Part shown: in pieces, positions 15,001 through 29,200 of the stretch
How the letters are laid out: every line of letters begins with the position of its first letter
Position numbering within the stretch: position 1 is the first letter of the stretch
NCBI GenBank assembly: GCA_039621445.1
Contig: CP154954.1
Location: 7,876,634-7,940,633, forward strand
Source: Euglena gracilis
Lineage: Eukaryota; Euglenida; Euglenophyceae; Euglenales
Length of the DNA stretch: 64,000 bases
Direction: 5' to 3'
Program-made: the position numbers and the translations under genes
The notes under the pieces: generated by a model
Databases searched by the model: none
What the model was told of the DNA's origin: nothing
The model's input: the letters and a program-made list of their open reading frames with translations, nothing else

Positions 15001-16498
15001 TCATCAAAACCGTTTCTGCACCTGTCTCAAAAATGTTTTTCTTCATGGAATTGTTCAAATACTTAACCAATTTTCACCAATTGTTTATTTTTTCAGGAAT
15101 TTGTTTAGCATTTTCATAAGCTCCTGAAACACTGTTTTATGAATTAACGCCTGAATTCCTGGATGTCTTGTGCCATTTTTGGTTTGCAAGAACAAAATGC
15201 ACAAGGCAGGAAGATCCAGTACGCCGCCTGCACAAAAGCACATCCAGGAAAACCTTGCACAGGCCAGAGCTGCTTGTTCCATAAACTGTAAATTGTAAAG
15301 AGAGACCGTAAAGAGAAATTCAGGGTGGTCCTCAAGGAAATAAAAAAAATATCTGCTGTCCCAGCACACTCAATGAAAATATACAGGAAAATGGGCAAAG
15401 AAATTTGGCATTCTTCGGCGACAACAGGTCCACATCAGGAAAAAAAAAACTGATTCTTGGCATCCTTGGACCATCGCCCATCCGCCCAAATCATCAAAAA
15501 ATGTGTTTTTTGGACTTTTTAATTTTGGACCCCGTTCAAGTCCCAGTCCGGCCCTTGGTCGGCCCTTTGGTCGAAAGGGGGGGCGGTCCTTAAGAAAACA
15601 AAAAAAACAACTTTCCTGTCCCTTAAGGACCGCCCTGGAGAAATTGTGAAGCTGGACACTGAAAAAAAAATGGCAGCCCGAAACTACTGGGCCCCCCCGG
15701 GGGGGGGCAGTAGTTAATCCGGGGGGTCAAAATAGTTTTTTCGTGTTAATGATGGAATAGGGTTAGGTGCGCGACTTAGGCTTAGGGTTAGGCCTAATTT
15801 ATAGACGGGTGTTCGGTGTACAAGTTAGGCCTAACCCTAAGCCTAAGTCGCGCACCTAACCCTATTCCATCATTAACGCAAAAAAATTACCTTGACCCCC
15901 CGGATTAACTACTGGGCCCCCCCGGGGGGGGGGGCAGTAGTTTCGGGCTGCCAAAAAAATTACCTTGAAATCAGGCGTTTAAAGACCCCAGGGAAAAGGG
16001 ACTGCTGGCTGACCATTTTGCAAGACACTGGAAAAATAAGCCACAAGCCAAGCCATTAGCTAGACCGCTAGAGGGGGTCCGAGTGTGCTGCGCGCCGAGG
16101 TGGAAATGAGGCTTTTAATGTGTTTTGGGGGGGGGGGTAACTTTGTTTCAAAAAAAAATCCCAAAAATGGCCAAAATGGGCATTTTTGGCAAATGTTTGG
16201 GGGTCAAAAAATTTTCGGCGCTTCGGGCCAGCCACTGGAAAAAAAATACCACCATTTAGCCCTGTTACTGCCCCCCCCCCCCCAGGAGGGTTTCCGCTGA
16301 GATTCCCACTTGCCAAATTTGGACCAGCTGCACTCCAGCCCCCTGGGGCAGGGGGGGGGGTAACTACGAACCCCTCAAGCAGAAACCTGTCAGCAATGCA
16401 CATAAAAATGTCCAGCACATAAAAATATGTCCACAGCACAAAAAACACATCACTTGCACTGCGCCATTCCACGGGAAGGGGCCGCACACACACACACA

Positions 16499-16545
<47 letters not shown>

Positions 16546-16740
16546 CACACACATCACACACACACACACACAAACACACACAACACACACACACACACAC
16601 ACAACACACAACACACACACACACACACAACACACAACACACACACACACACACACACAACACACACACACACACACACAACACACACAACACACACACA
16701 CAAACACACACAACACACACACACACACACACAACACACA

Positions 16741-16771
<31 letters not shown>

Positions 16772-17391
16772 ACACACACAAACACAACACACCCTGCTGG
16801 GCTGGGACGATGGGTTGGGCAGCGGGGGCTTCCTTCGGGCTGGCGGTGGCGGTTTGGGCGGGGGCAGCGGCCTCTGCAGAATTGAGGGGGGAGGGTTGGT
16901 GCATTGCTTACTCGGGGTGTAGTATTTTGACGCTCGAATTCGGTCCTGGGGGATAAGGTGAGGGACGAGAGGCAGCTTGCTAACGTTGTGAAATCCATTT
17001 CCGCCTCTGTTTCAAAGAGTCTTTCGTTACACTGCTTTGAATTTCCCAACTCTTTCAGCAATTTCCGTTTCTTCATTTGCAACGTTTCATGATTAGCTGG
17101 TGCACTTTTCAACTGCTGACCTGCTGAATCATGACATCCAAAAAATATTCGCAATACTGAAATTTCTCCCTGCAAGGAATTCAGATCACCAGAAAAATAT
17201 GACATGCAATACCCACACGGATGTTGTCAGGGGGGAAAAATGTGGAGGAGCCAAATCTGGTTTTGATCAAAGTCACCTCATCACCTCAGGTATATCCAAT
17301 CAACCCAACCCCACCTCAAAAAATACATCATTGGGGACTTTTTCGGGGACTGTTCCCCGCCATTTGATGGTCGATGCCACGCACATGCACA

Positions 17392-17424
<33 letters not shown>

Positions 17425-17425
17425 A

Positions 17426-17456
<31 letters not shown>

Positions 17457-17467
17457 GCGCGCGCACA

Positions 17468-17550
<83 letters not shown>

Positions 17551-17563
17551 GCACACACACACA

Positions 17564-17622
<59 letters not shown>

Positions 17623-17635
17623 GCACACACACACA

Positions 17636-17702
<67 letters not shown>

Positions 17703-17715
17703 GCACACACACACA

Positions 17716-17779
<64 letters not shown>

Positions 17780-17801
17780 CACACACACGCACACACACAC
17801 A

Positions 17802-17864
<63 letters not shown>

Positions 17865-17877
17865 GCACACACACACA

Positions 17878-17952
<75 letters not shown>

Positions 17953-19370
17953 GCACACACACACACGCACGCACGCACGCACGCACGTGCACACACCCTG
18001 CTGGGCCGGTGCAACGGGCTGGGCAGCAGGGGCGGCCTTCGGGTTGGCGGTGGCGGCCTCTGCAGCAGGGGGGGGACACATTATTGACTCTGCATGGCAC
18101 TGCATTTGCTGCTGTTTGGTCATTGCTGGATGCTTCCCTCATTCTTTATTCATGCCTTGCTTTGTTTGGTTGATAGCAAATCAAAATTCCAACTCACACC
18201 CCAAAACAGAAATATACACCGGCCACCACCTGCAGAGAGAGCCAGAACTTCTGTTCCATACAGCTTCAAATATCTTTTGAACAATGAAATTCAAGCAACG
18301 CTTGGGAATCTGAAAGATGTGCCCTGTGAAATTTGCTTCTAGCTCGTGATCATTCATGATTATTTGTGCAACCAAAAAAGCGCCTGGTAATTTCCCGCAC
18401 AATGCAGAATGGACATTTATGATGATTTCATTTCATTTATTATATTTTTTTTTGCGGAAAAAAACTGCAGAATATGCAGAACTTTGCCAAACATTATTTT
18501 CTGGAGGATGGTGGGGGTACTTTGGTCAAGCTCCAAAAGTACTGCAGAAACAAACAAAATTGACCCCAAAAAGGACAATGATTGCCCAATGATGATAGAA
18601 AATGATTAACAACTGGCCCAAATGAGCAAAAATTGGGTGCTGATGGCCCAAAGTTGCTGACAAATCAGTCAAAAAAAAACTGGCCAATGACGTCAAAAAA
18701 ATATTGATTTATGATACACCCCATTTATTTAAACATGTCGTGGTCCGCCTTGTTACGGACACTTTCGGAGGCCAGATTTCACCAGCTTGCACTTCGTACG
18801 AAGCACCTTGGCTTTCCCCAGCACTTGCCATCCTCCTCTGACCTCCATCCTGCCCAACGCCAACCACCGGTCCTCCAATCCCACACACTTTTCATCAGGA
18901 AGAAACCATCCGTGACGCGATGACTGAACTATAGGTGATGGCGAAGTCATGATGGACAGAGGGGAGGGCATGGAGGAGAGCACAAGAGAGAGGAAAAGAG
19001 AGCACAGAGCAAGGACGAGAGGAATTGTCACCCTTTGTCCATGGTTGATTTTCCTTTGAGGGGAATACACCCTTGATGGAAAGGCCATTATCAGAGGGAC
19101 ATCATAAGCGAGAGAAATTCTCATTCATGGTTATTTGTGGTTGTTCGTGGTCGTTCGTCATCCGTGATCATTCGTGACTTTGGAAAATCCCCGAACTTGT
19201 GCTTGTTTGCGATTATTCGTGATTATTTGTGGCACAAACTTTTGGGAACCCCTGACGACTCAGCATCCCCTTCTGTTCCAATCAACACCCAGTCGAGAGC
19301 AGATGCAGTCTGAGGAAGGGTGTTCATAGGCCGAGGAAGGGTCTCCATCGGACACAGGGGAGAACACACA

Positions 19371-19433
<63 letters not shown>

Positions 19434-22400
19434 CACAGCACACCACCCTGCTTTGTCGACTGTGCAGGTCCGGCAGAGGCAGCTGATAGAGGCGCCGGAG
19501 TTGCGGAGGGCAGACTGGCTGCAGTTTGGGGGCCAGCAGCGGTCGCTGTTTGGGCGGAGCCAGTGCTTTGGGGGTTGGCAGCAACTGTGTGGGGGGAAGG
19601 GGGCAGGACGACAACCAGGGTTTCACCAAAATTGTTTACAACATGGATTCAAAAAAACCAATCAACCAAAAAAAATGCAAAAAAAATACCACCTCCAAAA
19701 TGCATTAAATTTAATAAATTAAAATTTTTATTTGACGTTTGGTTCGGAAAAATTTAATTAAATCATTAAATAATTAGTTAATAGGAAAAATTTATTTAAT
19801 TCCCACCCGAAAGCAGTCTGAACGTGGCCTAGCAATGTGTGGTACGTTGGCACACCAATACCAATGAAACTGAAAAAAAAAACTGCGACAAACCTCCCCA
19901 AACATGCAGACACAAAAAAAATACAAAAGATGTCGCGCATATTTTTTAAAAAGCATACTGAAAACCACTGTTTTTTTTTGCACCACTGTTTACATATTTT
20001 GTGCAAATAGTTTTTGTGTCTTTATTTGCACCTGAATTAATAAATTCTAATTCTGAATTAACAAATTGTAACTCAACTTTCCGTGGTTTGGGGGTCGGGT
20101 GTTTAAATGTTTTATTTTTCTTCAACCCAAACAATAAAAACAAGCGAAGCAATACAACCATTTCACATGATGTAAATGATATAACACAATACATCATTTC
20201 CAAAAAATCAAAAAAATATTGAGAAAAAATTTGTGTTTTCCCTCCCATGCCCGTCGGAACGCAACCCACCTTCCTGCGATGCAGAAGCAGCCTGGGACGC
20301 GGTGGCGGTGGACTGGATGGCGAGTGGGGCCGCCGTCAGGCTGGGCCCAGCAGTCTGCACGGCAGTGGCCGGGGCCGCCCCTGCAACACACAAGCAAACC
20401 GCTAGAACGGCGGTGGGCTGGCAGCGTCGGAGGGACAGTGGTGTGCATTGGAGGAGGGTCCTTTTCCAAGGCCAGGGGGCCACTGGGGTCCTTCATCCAT
20501 ATGGGTGAACAATTCTTCATCCGGATGGGGGCTCCACTTTTGGGGAGGTTGAATGGTGACAGAAAACTATTTTGCCAAGTCCCTCTGGAGGTGCCCACTC
20601 GAGCTGACTCGGTTAATGGGGATCTTTGTATACATAACCATGATAATACACACGCATATGCATACATAAAATATATAGATGGACATATAGGCACATACAT
20701 ACATACGTACATACATACATACATACATACATACATACATACATGCATACATACATACATACATACATACATACATACATACATACATACATACATACAT
20801 ACATGCATGCATACATGCATGCATGCATGCATACATACATACATACACACATACATACATACACGTGCACATACATATATACATACATACATGCACACGT
20901 ACATGCCACGGTTGGCGTTTATTTTTGTTTTTTTAAAAAGTGTAATTTTTTAAAAATAAACCAGTATAAAAACATTGTTTTTTGAAAATACAAATTTTCT
21001 TATATTTTCCTTAAAAAATGGGCCTTTTGGGGAAAGGCCCAAAACCATACCGTGGGAGACATGAACGAAAAAAATGATAATTTTGTTTTTGTGGATGTAG
21101 GACGCAGGGGTTTTTTTTAAGACCGGGGGGAGGGGGGGTCCCCCCACCCACCCACCCCCTGGGCCCCCCCCCCCCGGGGAGGGGGGTCCCAGGGGACCCA
21201 CAAAAAATGGCCGAAAAATCGCGAAAAGTGCTAAAAATAGCACTTTTTTGGCGCCTTCGGCGCCGAAAAGTATATCCCACCCCCCTCTGGGGGGACCCCC
21301 GGGGGGGGCTCGGCCGGACCCACCCGCCCTGCCCCCCCCCCGCCGGGGGTCCACGACTAAAAAAAACCCCTGGTAGGATGGCCTATATCCAAAAAGAACC
21401 TTCCAACTGTCGCTGAATCAAGGCATGGCACATTTGAAAAGCCGCAGTGTTTCAGAGGGTTTACTCCTCACTGTCTGATTGCCCTGGGTCCACTTTTTTG
21501 GATTTTTTTTTTTGCTGAAAACGTCACCCAAAGAAGCCTTCCTGCAGGAGGGCTTATTTTTCATTCAAGACCCATTTTATTCAGCACCTATTTTTGGATC
21601 CTAAAGGACAGCCTTTGGAAAGGAACCAAAATTTGCTTCAAGGAATGATTATTTTGCAACATGCACAAAATGGCATAAAAATCAAAATCACCCATTTTTG
21701 GGGGCAGTTTCACAGTGTGGGTCGGGTTTTTTTTTTGACCGGGGGAGGGGGGTCTCCCCACCCCCCACCCACCCCCTGGGGGATCCCGGGGGACCCACTC
21801 AAAATGGCCAAAAAATTTGCGGAAAACGCCAAAAATAGCACCTTTTCAAAAATTTTCGGCGCCTTTTGCGCCGAAAAGTATATCCCACCCCCCTCCGGGG
21901 GGATCCCCCGGCGGGGGGGCTCGCCAGACCTACCCCCCCTACCCCCCCCCCGGGTGCAAAATAAAAAAACCCCTGGTGTGGGTGCTTTCTGGGGGGCATC
22001 CCCCCCAAAAAATCCCAACGGGGCTCAAGTTTTGCAGTTAGATAAAAATCAGCCGGGGGATCTTTTGGGGGGGGTCTGATTTGGGGGGTACTTCGATGGA
22101 TAATGTCAGGCAATGTCCTGGAGGTGTGGCGTGGACACGGGGGTTTGCCGGCGACACATCACCCACATGGGGCGGGGGGAGGCCAGCTGGCAATCACAGG
22201 CACAAACGTGTTGCACTGGGATTGGGGGCAAGTCCTTCGCACCGAGCCTAGCACCGATGGGCAAAACGAAAGTGTCAGCCCTCAGACCCGCCACAGCACA
22301 GCCGGGGGCGTGGCACGCACCGCAATCGCCCCCATCAAAGCCGCACGCTTGCACGTTGCAGGCGGGGTCGCACTGCGAGTTGCCAATCCATGAGAACGGG

Positions 22401-25400
22401 CAGCCCGCCACGCACAGCGGCAGCGCTGGGAGGCGACGCAATTGGGTCGTGGCGCAGCTTCAACAATAACTGGGGCGGTTGCGCAGGAAGCCATTTGTTG
22501 TCGGCGGTTGTCATACGACTGCCGCCAACAACAAATGGTCAAATGCGGGGGGGGGGGGGCTGTATGGGAAAGATTGTTTCAATCCAGATGCAGGCGGGCA
22601 GGGGTCGACACACAGGGCGGCGATTCAGCACATTCTATGAAAAATCCACAAAAAAAGGCCGAAAGAAATGACCATAATTTGGCAAAAATGGGTCGAATGT
22701 GGGTGAAATTTTTTGGGGGGAACGGGTGTTTCGACTTTTCAATTTTTTCGACCCCAGTTGAGCCCCAGTTTGGCCCTTGCCCAGCCCTCAGGCTTACAAG
22801 TGGTCCTTGAGGGGTGGTCCTTGGGGAGAGGGGGGGAAAAAACCCAAAAATCCCGTCCCTTATGGACGCCTTGTCGACGACAGAGCACTGCACAAGGATA
22901 AAACGAAGGCGGAGGAAGGAAAGCCGGGGGAAAAAAAACACCACCCCCTTCCCAACTACCCAAAAAATTTTTCCGGGATTCCTGTCTTCCTGGAGGTGGG
23001 GTTGATCTTGGGGGACCCCTGGCCCAGCACCCGGGGAAGCTCGGCCTCAACTTGCACAGGCGAGAAGAGCGCGATATCAAATGCCCACACGTCGCACTGG
23101 CCACGCCAGGGATTCAGCCATGCAAGACGCGTGCTCCAATTGCACGCTGGCAGAGGTGGACTCAGCACACCGTTCGAAGAGGCTGGCAGGACGGTGGCTG
23201 CGGACCCCGACTGGGCGGTGGTGACTTGTTGGCAGCCCATTGCTCAAGGACCCCCGGTGGACCACTGGCTAGCCATTTTGCTGGACACTGGAAAAAATGG
23301 ACTGGCTAGACCCCCCTCTCCCCGGATCTCCCCTGGGGGGGATCGGGGGAGCCCCCCCCCCCCCCCGACTGGACTGGAAATAATTTTTTTCCGGCGGTGA
23401 TTCCGAGGTGGAAATGAGATTCTTAATGCATTTTTTGGCTGATTTTTTCAAAAATAAAATCCAAAAAAAGGCCAAAGATGGGCATCTTTGGCCATTTTGG
23501 GGGGTCCCAGAAATTTTTTCCAGTGATTTGTACGAAATTCTGATCACTGGAAAAACTCCACCAACCCTGCCAGCAGACCCCCCGGGGGGAGGTTCCACCA
23601 TAATTCCCAGAAGCCAAATCTGTAGAAGCTGCAGTCCAGCCCCCCCCCCCCCAGGGTGCTGTGAAACCTTAAGCAAAGGCCTGCTTGTTGGGCGGCTGCA
23701 GAAGTGGAGGTCGTGCCTGCGGAGGGGGAGGGGGAAGTGGTGCACACTGACAGGGAAAATTCTGAGAGGAAAGATCTGGCAAATTGTATGGGTTGGTGCC
23801 AAGCCTCCTTTTCAGAATCGGATTGGTGCCAGTGTGGTCTTCAGCTCAACCCCACACAGGCTATTGCGTTAGCACTCCAGGAGAGGGGGGCTGGCCATTT
23901 TGCTGGACACTGGAAAAAAGGAACAAACTAGACCCCCTGGGGAGGGGGTCCGGGGGTCCCCAAGACTGGAAAGAAATCTTCCTCCAGCGCTGTGCGCCAA
24001 TGTGGAAACGAGGCTTTTAATGTGTTTTTTTGGGATGATTTTTTTTGCTCCAAAAAGCCCAAAAATGGTCAAAAATGGGCATTTTTGGCACTTTTGGGGG
24101 ACCCAAAAATTTTTCGATGCTTCACGTTTTTCACTGGAAAAAAAATCACCAAGCCCTGCTGGATCCCCCCCCCCCGGAGTCCACTCATCAAATTTGGACC
24201 AGCTGCAGTCCAGCCCCCCCCCCCCCCCACAAGGGGGTTACCGCAACCCTTAAGCAATGGCCTGACCCCCCAGGTTTTGAAGAAAAAGTCAAAAATGGTG
24301 AAAATGAGGTCACCTCCCCAACCTGCAGGGTCCCATGCCAATCGGGAGGGTCTTTTAAAAAAGCCTGGTCTCGCAATGTGTGCCTCAAACGACCCTATTG
24401 TTATTCCAGCAGGCTGTTCCTTGGACAGACGAAGGGGGGGATGGCCCAAGAGGAAAGCAGTATCTCTCTCGGTGTCTACCCACACCTGCACTTTTAACAT
24501 CTGCACCGGTGCAAAACCCAAGTTAACAAAAGCAGGGGACCCGGATGGCTTTCTTTTTGGCCTTTCGGTCAATTCGATTTGTGAAGTTCGGAACTTTTTC
24601 CGAAGTTTTACACTGCCCCGTTTCACAACGAATACACAACAGCTGGGTAAGCACAAACTGGATGGTGCGCCCACACATCCAACTTTCGAAACCCCCTTTT
24701 GGGGAGCAACTATCCTGCCATCCGAGAATATTTGGTTTCAATGATGACACCGGACAGGGAATGCACGCACAACTCTGTCGGACTGACCACAGCGAGGCAA
24801 GATCGACCACACCGCAGTCGCCCCCGTCGAAGCTGCACGCCTGCACGTTGCACGCCGGGTCGCACTGCGAGTTGCCGATCTTGTCCAGGGATCCTTTGAC
24901 TCACCTCACCGCAACGTGCAAAAAAAAATTGCAAGCCTGGAGCTGGGGGGGGGAGGGGAGCCTTCAACAAATCCCTGACTCAAGAGAAAGGGCAGCCAGG
25001 CACACACAGTGGCAGTGCTGAGGAAAAGAAAACCCAACACGAATGCTGAGATGGGGCAGGTTGCCAGGGCTACAACAATGCTCGTTGGCAACTGTGGCAC
25101 ACTGCTTCAACGGTCCAGTGGGAAAAAATCACCAAAAATTTGGAACGCAAAAAGAAATCAATCAAAACAGCAGAAAATTTATGTTCCAGGTCACACCATT
25201 CACAAAATCAAATACAAATTTCTGTTGCCGATGGGGGGATCACACTGGAGAAAAGCGGGTGAATAAAATTTTAAAGTGGCAGTCTTGGCTGATAATAGAA
25301 AAATATGGGGGCCTCAGCCTGGAAAAATATTTGGAGGACCCAGAAAAAAATGGAGATTGAAGAAAGATTTAGGGTTTTAGAAACAAATTAATAAAATAGG

Positions 25401-26081
25401 TTACCAACATAGGAATCTGACTTTGGTCAAAACAAAGTCGGAATTTTCTCGCTCAAATAAAGAAATGCCAATATCCTCCAAATTGGCACCAGTTTTGTGC
25501 ACCTCATCGTGAAAATGATGGTTTTTTTTCGAATTATCGTGGGAAATTTTGGAGGAATTTTTTCCCTCCGGTTTTTCCCCATCCAATCTTCTCCATCCCC
25601 ACTGCTCCTCCCATGGTGGGAAATTAGACCGTTGTATTTTTTAATACATCAGACAACATCATATCTCTCCTGTTCTGAGACTCACCCCAACTATGTGCGC
25701 AGGTGTGGGTCATACTTCAATCACACCGTTTGTTGAAACTGTTGGGAGAATGATGGGCTGTGTGGCTGCAGGTTTGGTGCTGGAGCTCGAAGTCGAGCTT
25801 GCAGTGGCTGCGGGGGAATTAAACATGAGAATGCAACACAGAAAAATGAGTAAGTGCGACGTCACTGTTGATGGGCATGAACACATATTTACACGTGCGT
25901 GGAAAAACTCATCAACTCATCCAACCGTATCTGCTCAGTGGAACACCATGTCATGTCGCTCACCAAGCCCCAGGGAAAAAACCAAGAAACCAGTATGTCA
26001 CGATAAAAAAAAAAACTGGTCAACCCACATCCCCTAAATGGTGTCGGGCGACCCAGGAACAACAATACCAAGCGATGGCAC

Positions 26082-26137
<56 letters not shown>

Positions 26138-26143
26138 CGCACG

Positions 26144-26218
<75 letters not shown>

Positions 26219-29200
26219 ACACACATGCACGCAGGCACACACAGACACACACGCACACAAATGCACATGCATGAAAGCCAACGCAGCTGGCGGGAGGGGG
26301 TGGGGGGCACACTACCCTGGGCGGCCAGTGCCGGGGCAGCGGTGGCAGTGGCGGGTTGGGTGGCCAGGGCAGCCGCACCGGTGGCGGCTGACTGGGCGGT
26401 GGCTGTGGCTGCAACACACGGGGGTTTTGCCGGAGAAAGCATGCCACCCAGGCGTGTGGGGGGGCTGGTCTGAACCCCGGGGGGGGGGGGGTCAAAACCC
26501 CTCCTCTGTGCAAAAAAAAAAATCCGGCACAAAGCGCCAGAAATTGTTTCGACCGTGCAAAAAGCCCCAAAATAGCGTATTTGCACACTTTCTTGAAAAA
26601 AAATCAGACAAAACAAACACAAAAACAAACACCAAAATTTCTTCCCCGGCGCGAAGCACCAGGAAAAAAATGGATTCTTTTTTGGTCCCGGCCTCCCCTT
26701 GGTCCAAAGGGGGAGGTGGTCTGGACCCCCTCCCCCCACCCCGCAAAGCCACCGCTCGCGTAACCCCCTGCCCCCAGGATTATAACACTGATGAGGCGGA
26801 CCAACAATGAAATTTTGTGGAAGGGAAAAAGAAGTGTTCAATACGCAATCCAAGCACAGGAACTGAGGGAATTTTGTGCCTTTAGGAACCCCGAAAAATA
26901 CACAATTGCACATGAGCACCTGCAAATTAAAATTTGAAAAAATACACCCAACACACATTTCTGACGCATGCATAAATACATACATATGTGCAGGCGGACA
27001 AACATTCATACATACGTGCCTGTGGAAATACATCCATGTGTGCATACATACTGACATACAAACAAAGAAACGTTGGTGCATACATTGTGCATACATGGAT
27101 GCATACGACACACTGATATTTTGCATATATCTTAGGCGGCGCATCTCGCACTTAAATTTTTTTCTTTACAACGTGCGCAATTGTTCAAAATGACATTTTT
27201 TTACGAAAACCCTGAACCGCCAACCGCACCTGGTGAAACAGAAATATGTAGATGCACACCTCACGATACATGTTAGGAAACAGGAAGGTTTCAAAAAAGT
27301 TTCTTAACTAGCTGCCTGATATGTCTGGAGGGACAGCTTCATGTTCTTGTCTGTGAAACAGGTGGGTTGTGCACTCTGGCTGTTATACCCATGGGGTTTG
27401 GTGTGTCTGTGCAGCCTGTGATTGCTGGGTGTTGCACACCTGTTTGAGGGGGACCGACTTTTCACCATTAGGACAATGCGATGTGCAGTTAAAATTAGAT
27501 GATAATTGCGAGACAAAAACCTTTTCAGCATTATGTCCCTATCGATGGACTGAAATATGTGTCAACGCCGGCGCCAAAATCAAATTTTTTTCGGGGTGCG
27601 AAAATACGCACACCGACCAAAAGAAAGCTTGAGCGCGAGATGCGCCGCCTAAATATATATGACACCTGCACCAGAATGCTCTGGGCCAGTTGGTGCACAC
27701 CCTGTTGCGCAGCGGCCGGCGCCGGGGCAGGGGTGGCTGGGGCTTCCGCCTTGGGGACCACACTGGCCTGGGCGGGGGTCCCGGCTGTGGTGGTCCCTGC
27801 GAAGGCAAACGCCAGGGTCTTTGCTGAGTCTGAACATGGCGAAAGAGCAACCACGCACTGGTTTCCCGGGTGGCGATGCGGGAAAATCGAGTTGTCACAA
27901 ACCGACTGCGAATCTATCGAAACAAATCAGCCATCTATCAGGCAACTGCCAGCCGAAAAGCGGGGAAGGTGCACACACCGCAGTCGCCCCCGTCGAAGCT
28001 GCACGCCGGCACATTGCACGCCGGGTCGCACTGCGAATTGCCGATCCAATCCAGGGCTCTTTGACGGATACCATTGCCCACCAGGCTTGTGCTTACCGAC
28101 CGGGGGGGGGGGAGGGGGGTCGGTGGGTGCTATAGGGTGCCTGCCCCTAGCAGGCACACCTCCGGGGGGGGGGGGGGTCCGGGGGACCCAGAAAATTTCC
28201 ATTGAAAACGGAGTCGAGGGTCGAGGGGGGTGCCTGCTTTGGGCAGGCACCCCCAAAAAACCCTACCCCCCCCCCCCGGGTGGATGGGGTGCTATAGGGT
28301 GCCTGCCCCTAGCACCCCCCCCCGTGGGGTAGGCACTCGACTGAGCACAAGCCTGTTGCCCACCCACAGATCTTGGAATTCCCATTCAGCCCTGCTCTGG
28401 GGGGGGGATGGGGAGGTTGGTGGGTGAGCCCCCCCCCCCCGGAGGTGGGGTCGAGCCAAAGAAAATAAACCCCCAGAGGAGCTAACCCCTCTTTTCAGTG
28501 AAAAGAGATGGGGGAAATAAACCCAAAGTTAGCCATAACTGTCCAACGCCAACTGCAATTCACTGCAATTCTAAAAAGTTATGTGAATCTGGACAGTGCC
28601 CTTGCAATCGATATCCTGGCACTTGGCATTTTGATTTTGTGTGGCAATGAATACCAATGTCAGCTTGGGAGACAAGAACATCAGGTCAAAACCCAGAAAA
28701 ATGCGGCAAATAACACAAACTTGCATTCCCAGGCACACAACGACAACAACTTCCATGGATGGTTGAGGGCACTCCCAACAAATCCCTGATCCACGAGAAA
28801 GGGCAGCCAGCAACGCACAGCGGCAGGTCTGGGGAAACACATGCCGATGCAAAATGAAACGGAAAAAAACTGGCAAATGAGGCTACGGCTGTACCAATGC
28901 ACTTAATCTTGTATATTAAGAAAACTCCCCCCCCCCCAAATAACCTGGCGGGGCCCTTGCTTCTGGCAGTGGCCGAACAACTTGGCGGGGGAGGGGCAAA
29001 AAAGATGGTTCCAATAATTTGGCACCCCCCCCCCGGCAAAATTGGCAAGATTCCTTTACGGCGCTGAAAAGAGGTCTCAAATTACCTGGCAGGGGGCAGG
29101 GCCAAAAGTTGGTTCCAACAACCTGGCACCCCGCCACATCATTTGGGGGGTTACAAATAAAAATGTGTGTACCAATATATTTATAAAATGGGGGGGGCTG

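Larger units (their letters stand above)
14225..18275. repeat. Duplication of L16 and L13 with upstream introns
   Basis: 14225-14545 and 17997-18270 are near-identical, sharing GCATGGCACTGCATTTGCTG and GGCCACCACCTGCAGAGAGA. Only L13 has a long GT repeat at its donor. Confidence 0.8.

Noticed and set aside
17374-18087. Long His/Thr-Ala/Arg-Cys/Val open frames
   Set aside because: They are translations of CA/GCAC repeats in all frames and both strands; the same applies to all CA and CATA tracts.
18753-19124. Minus-strand frame with a hydrophobic stretch resembling a signal peptide
   Set aside because: No homologous domain, lies in a linker intron, and the flanks are degenerate repeats. An antisense frame is equally open.
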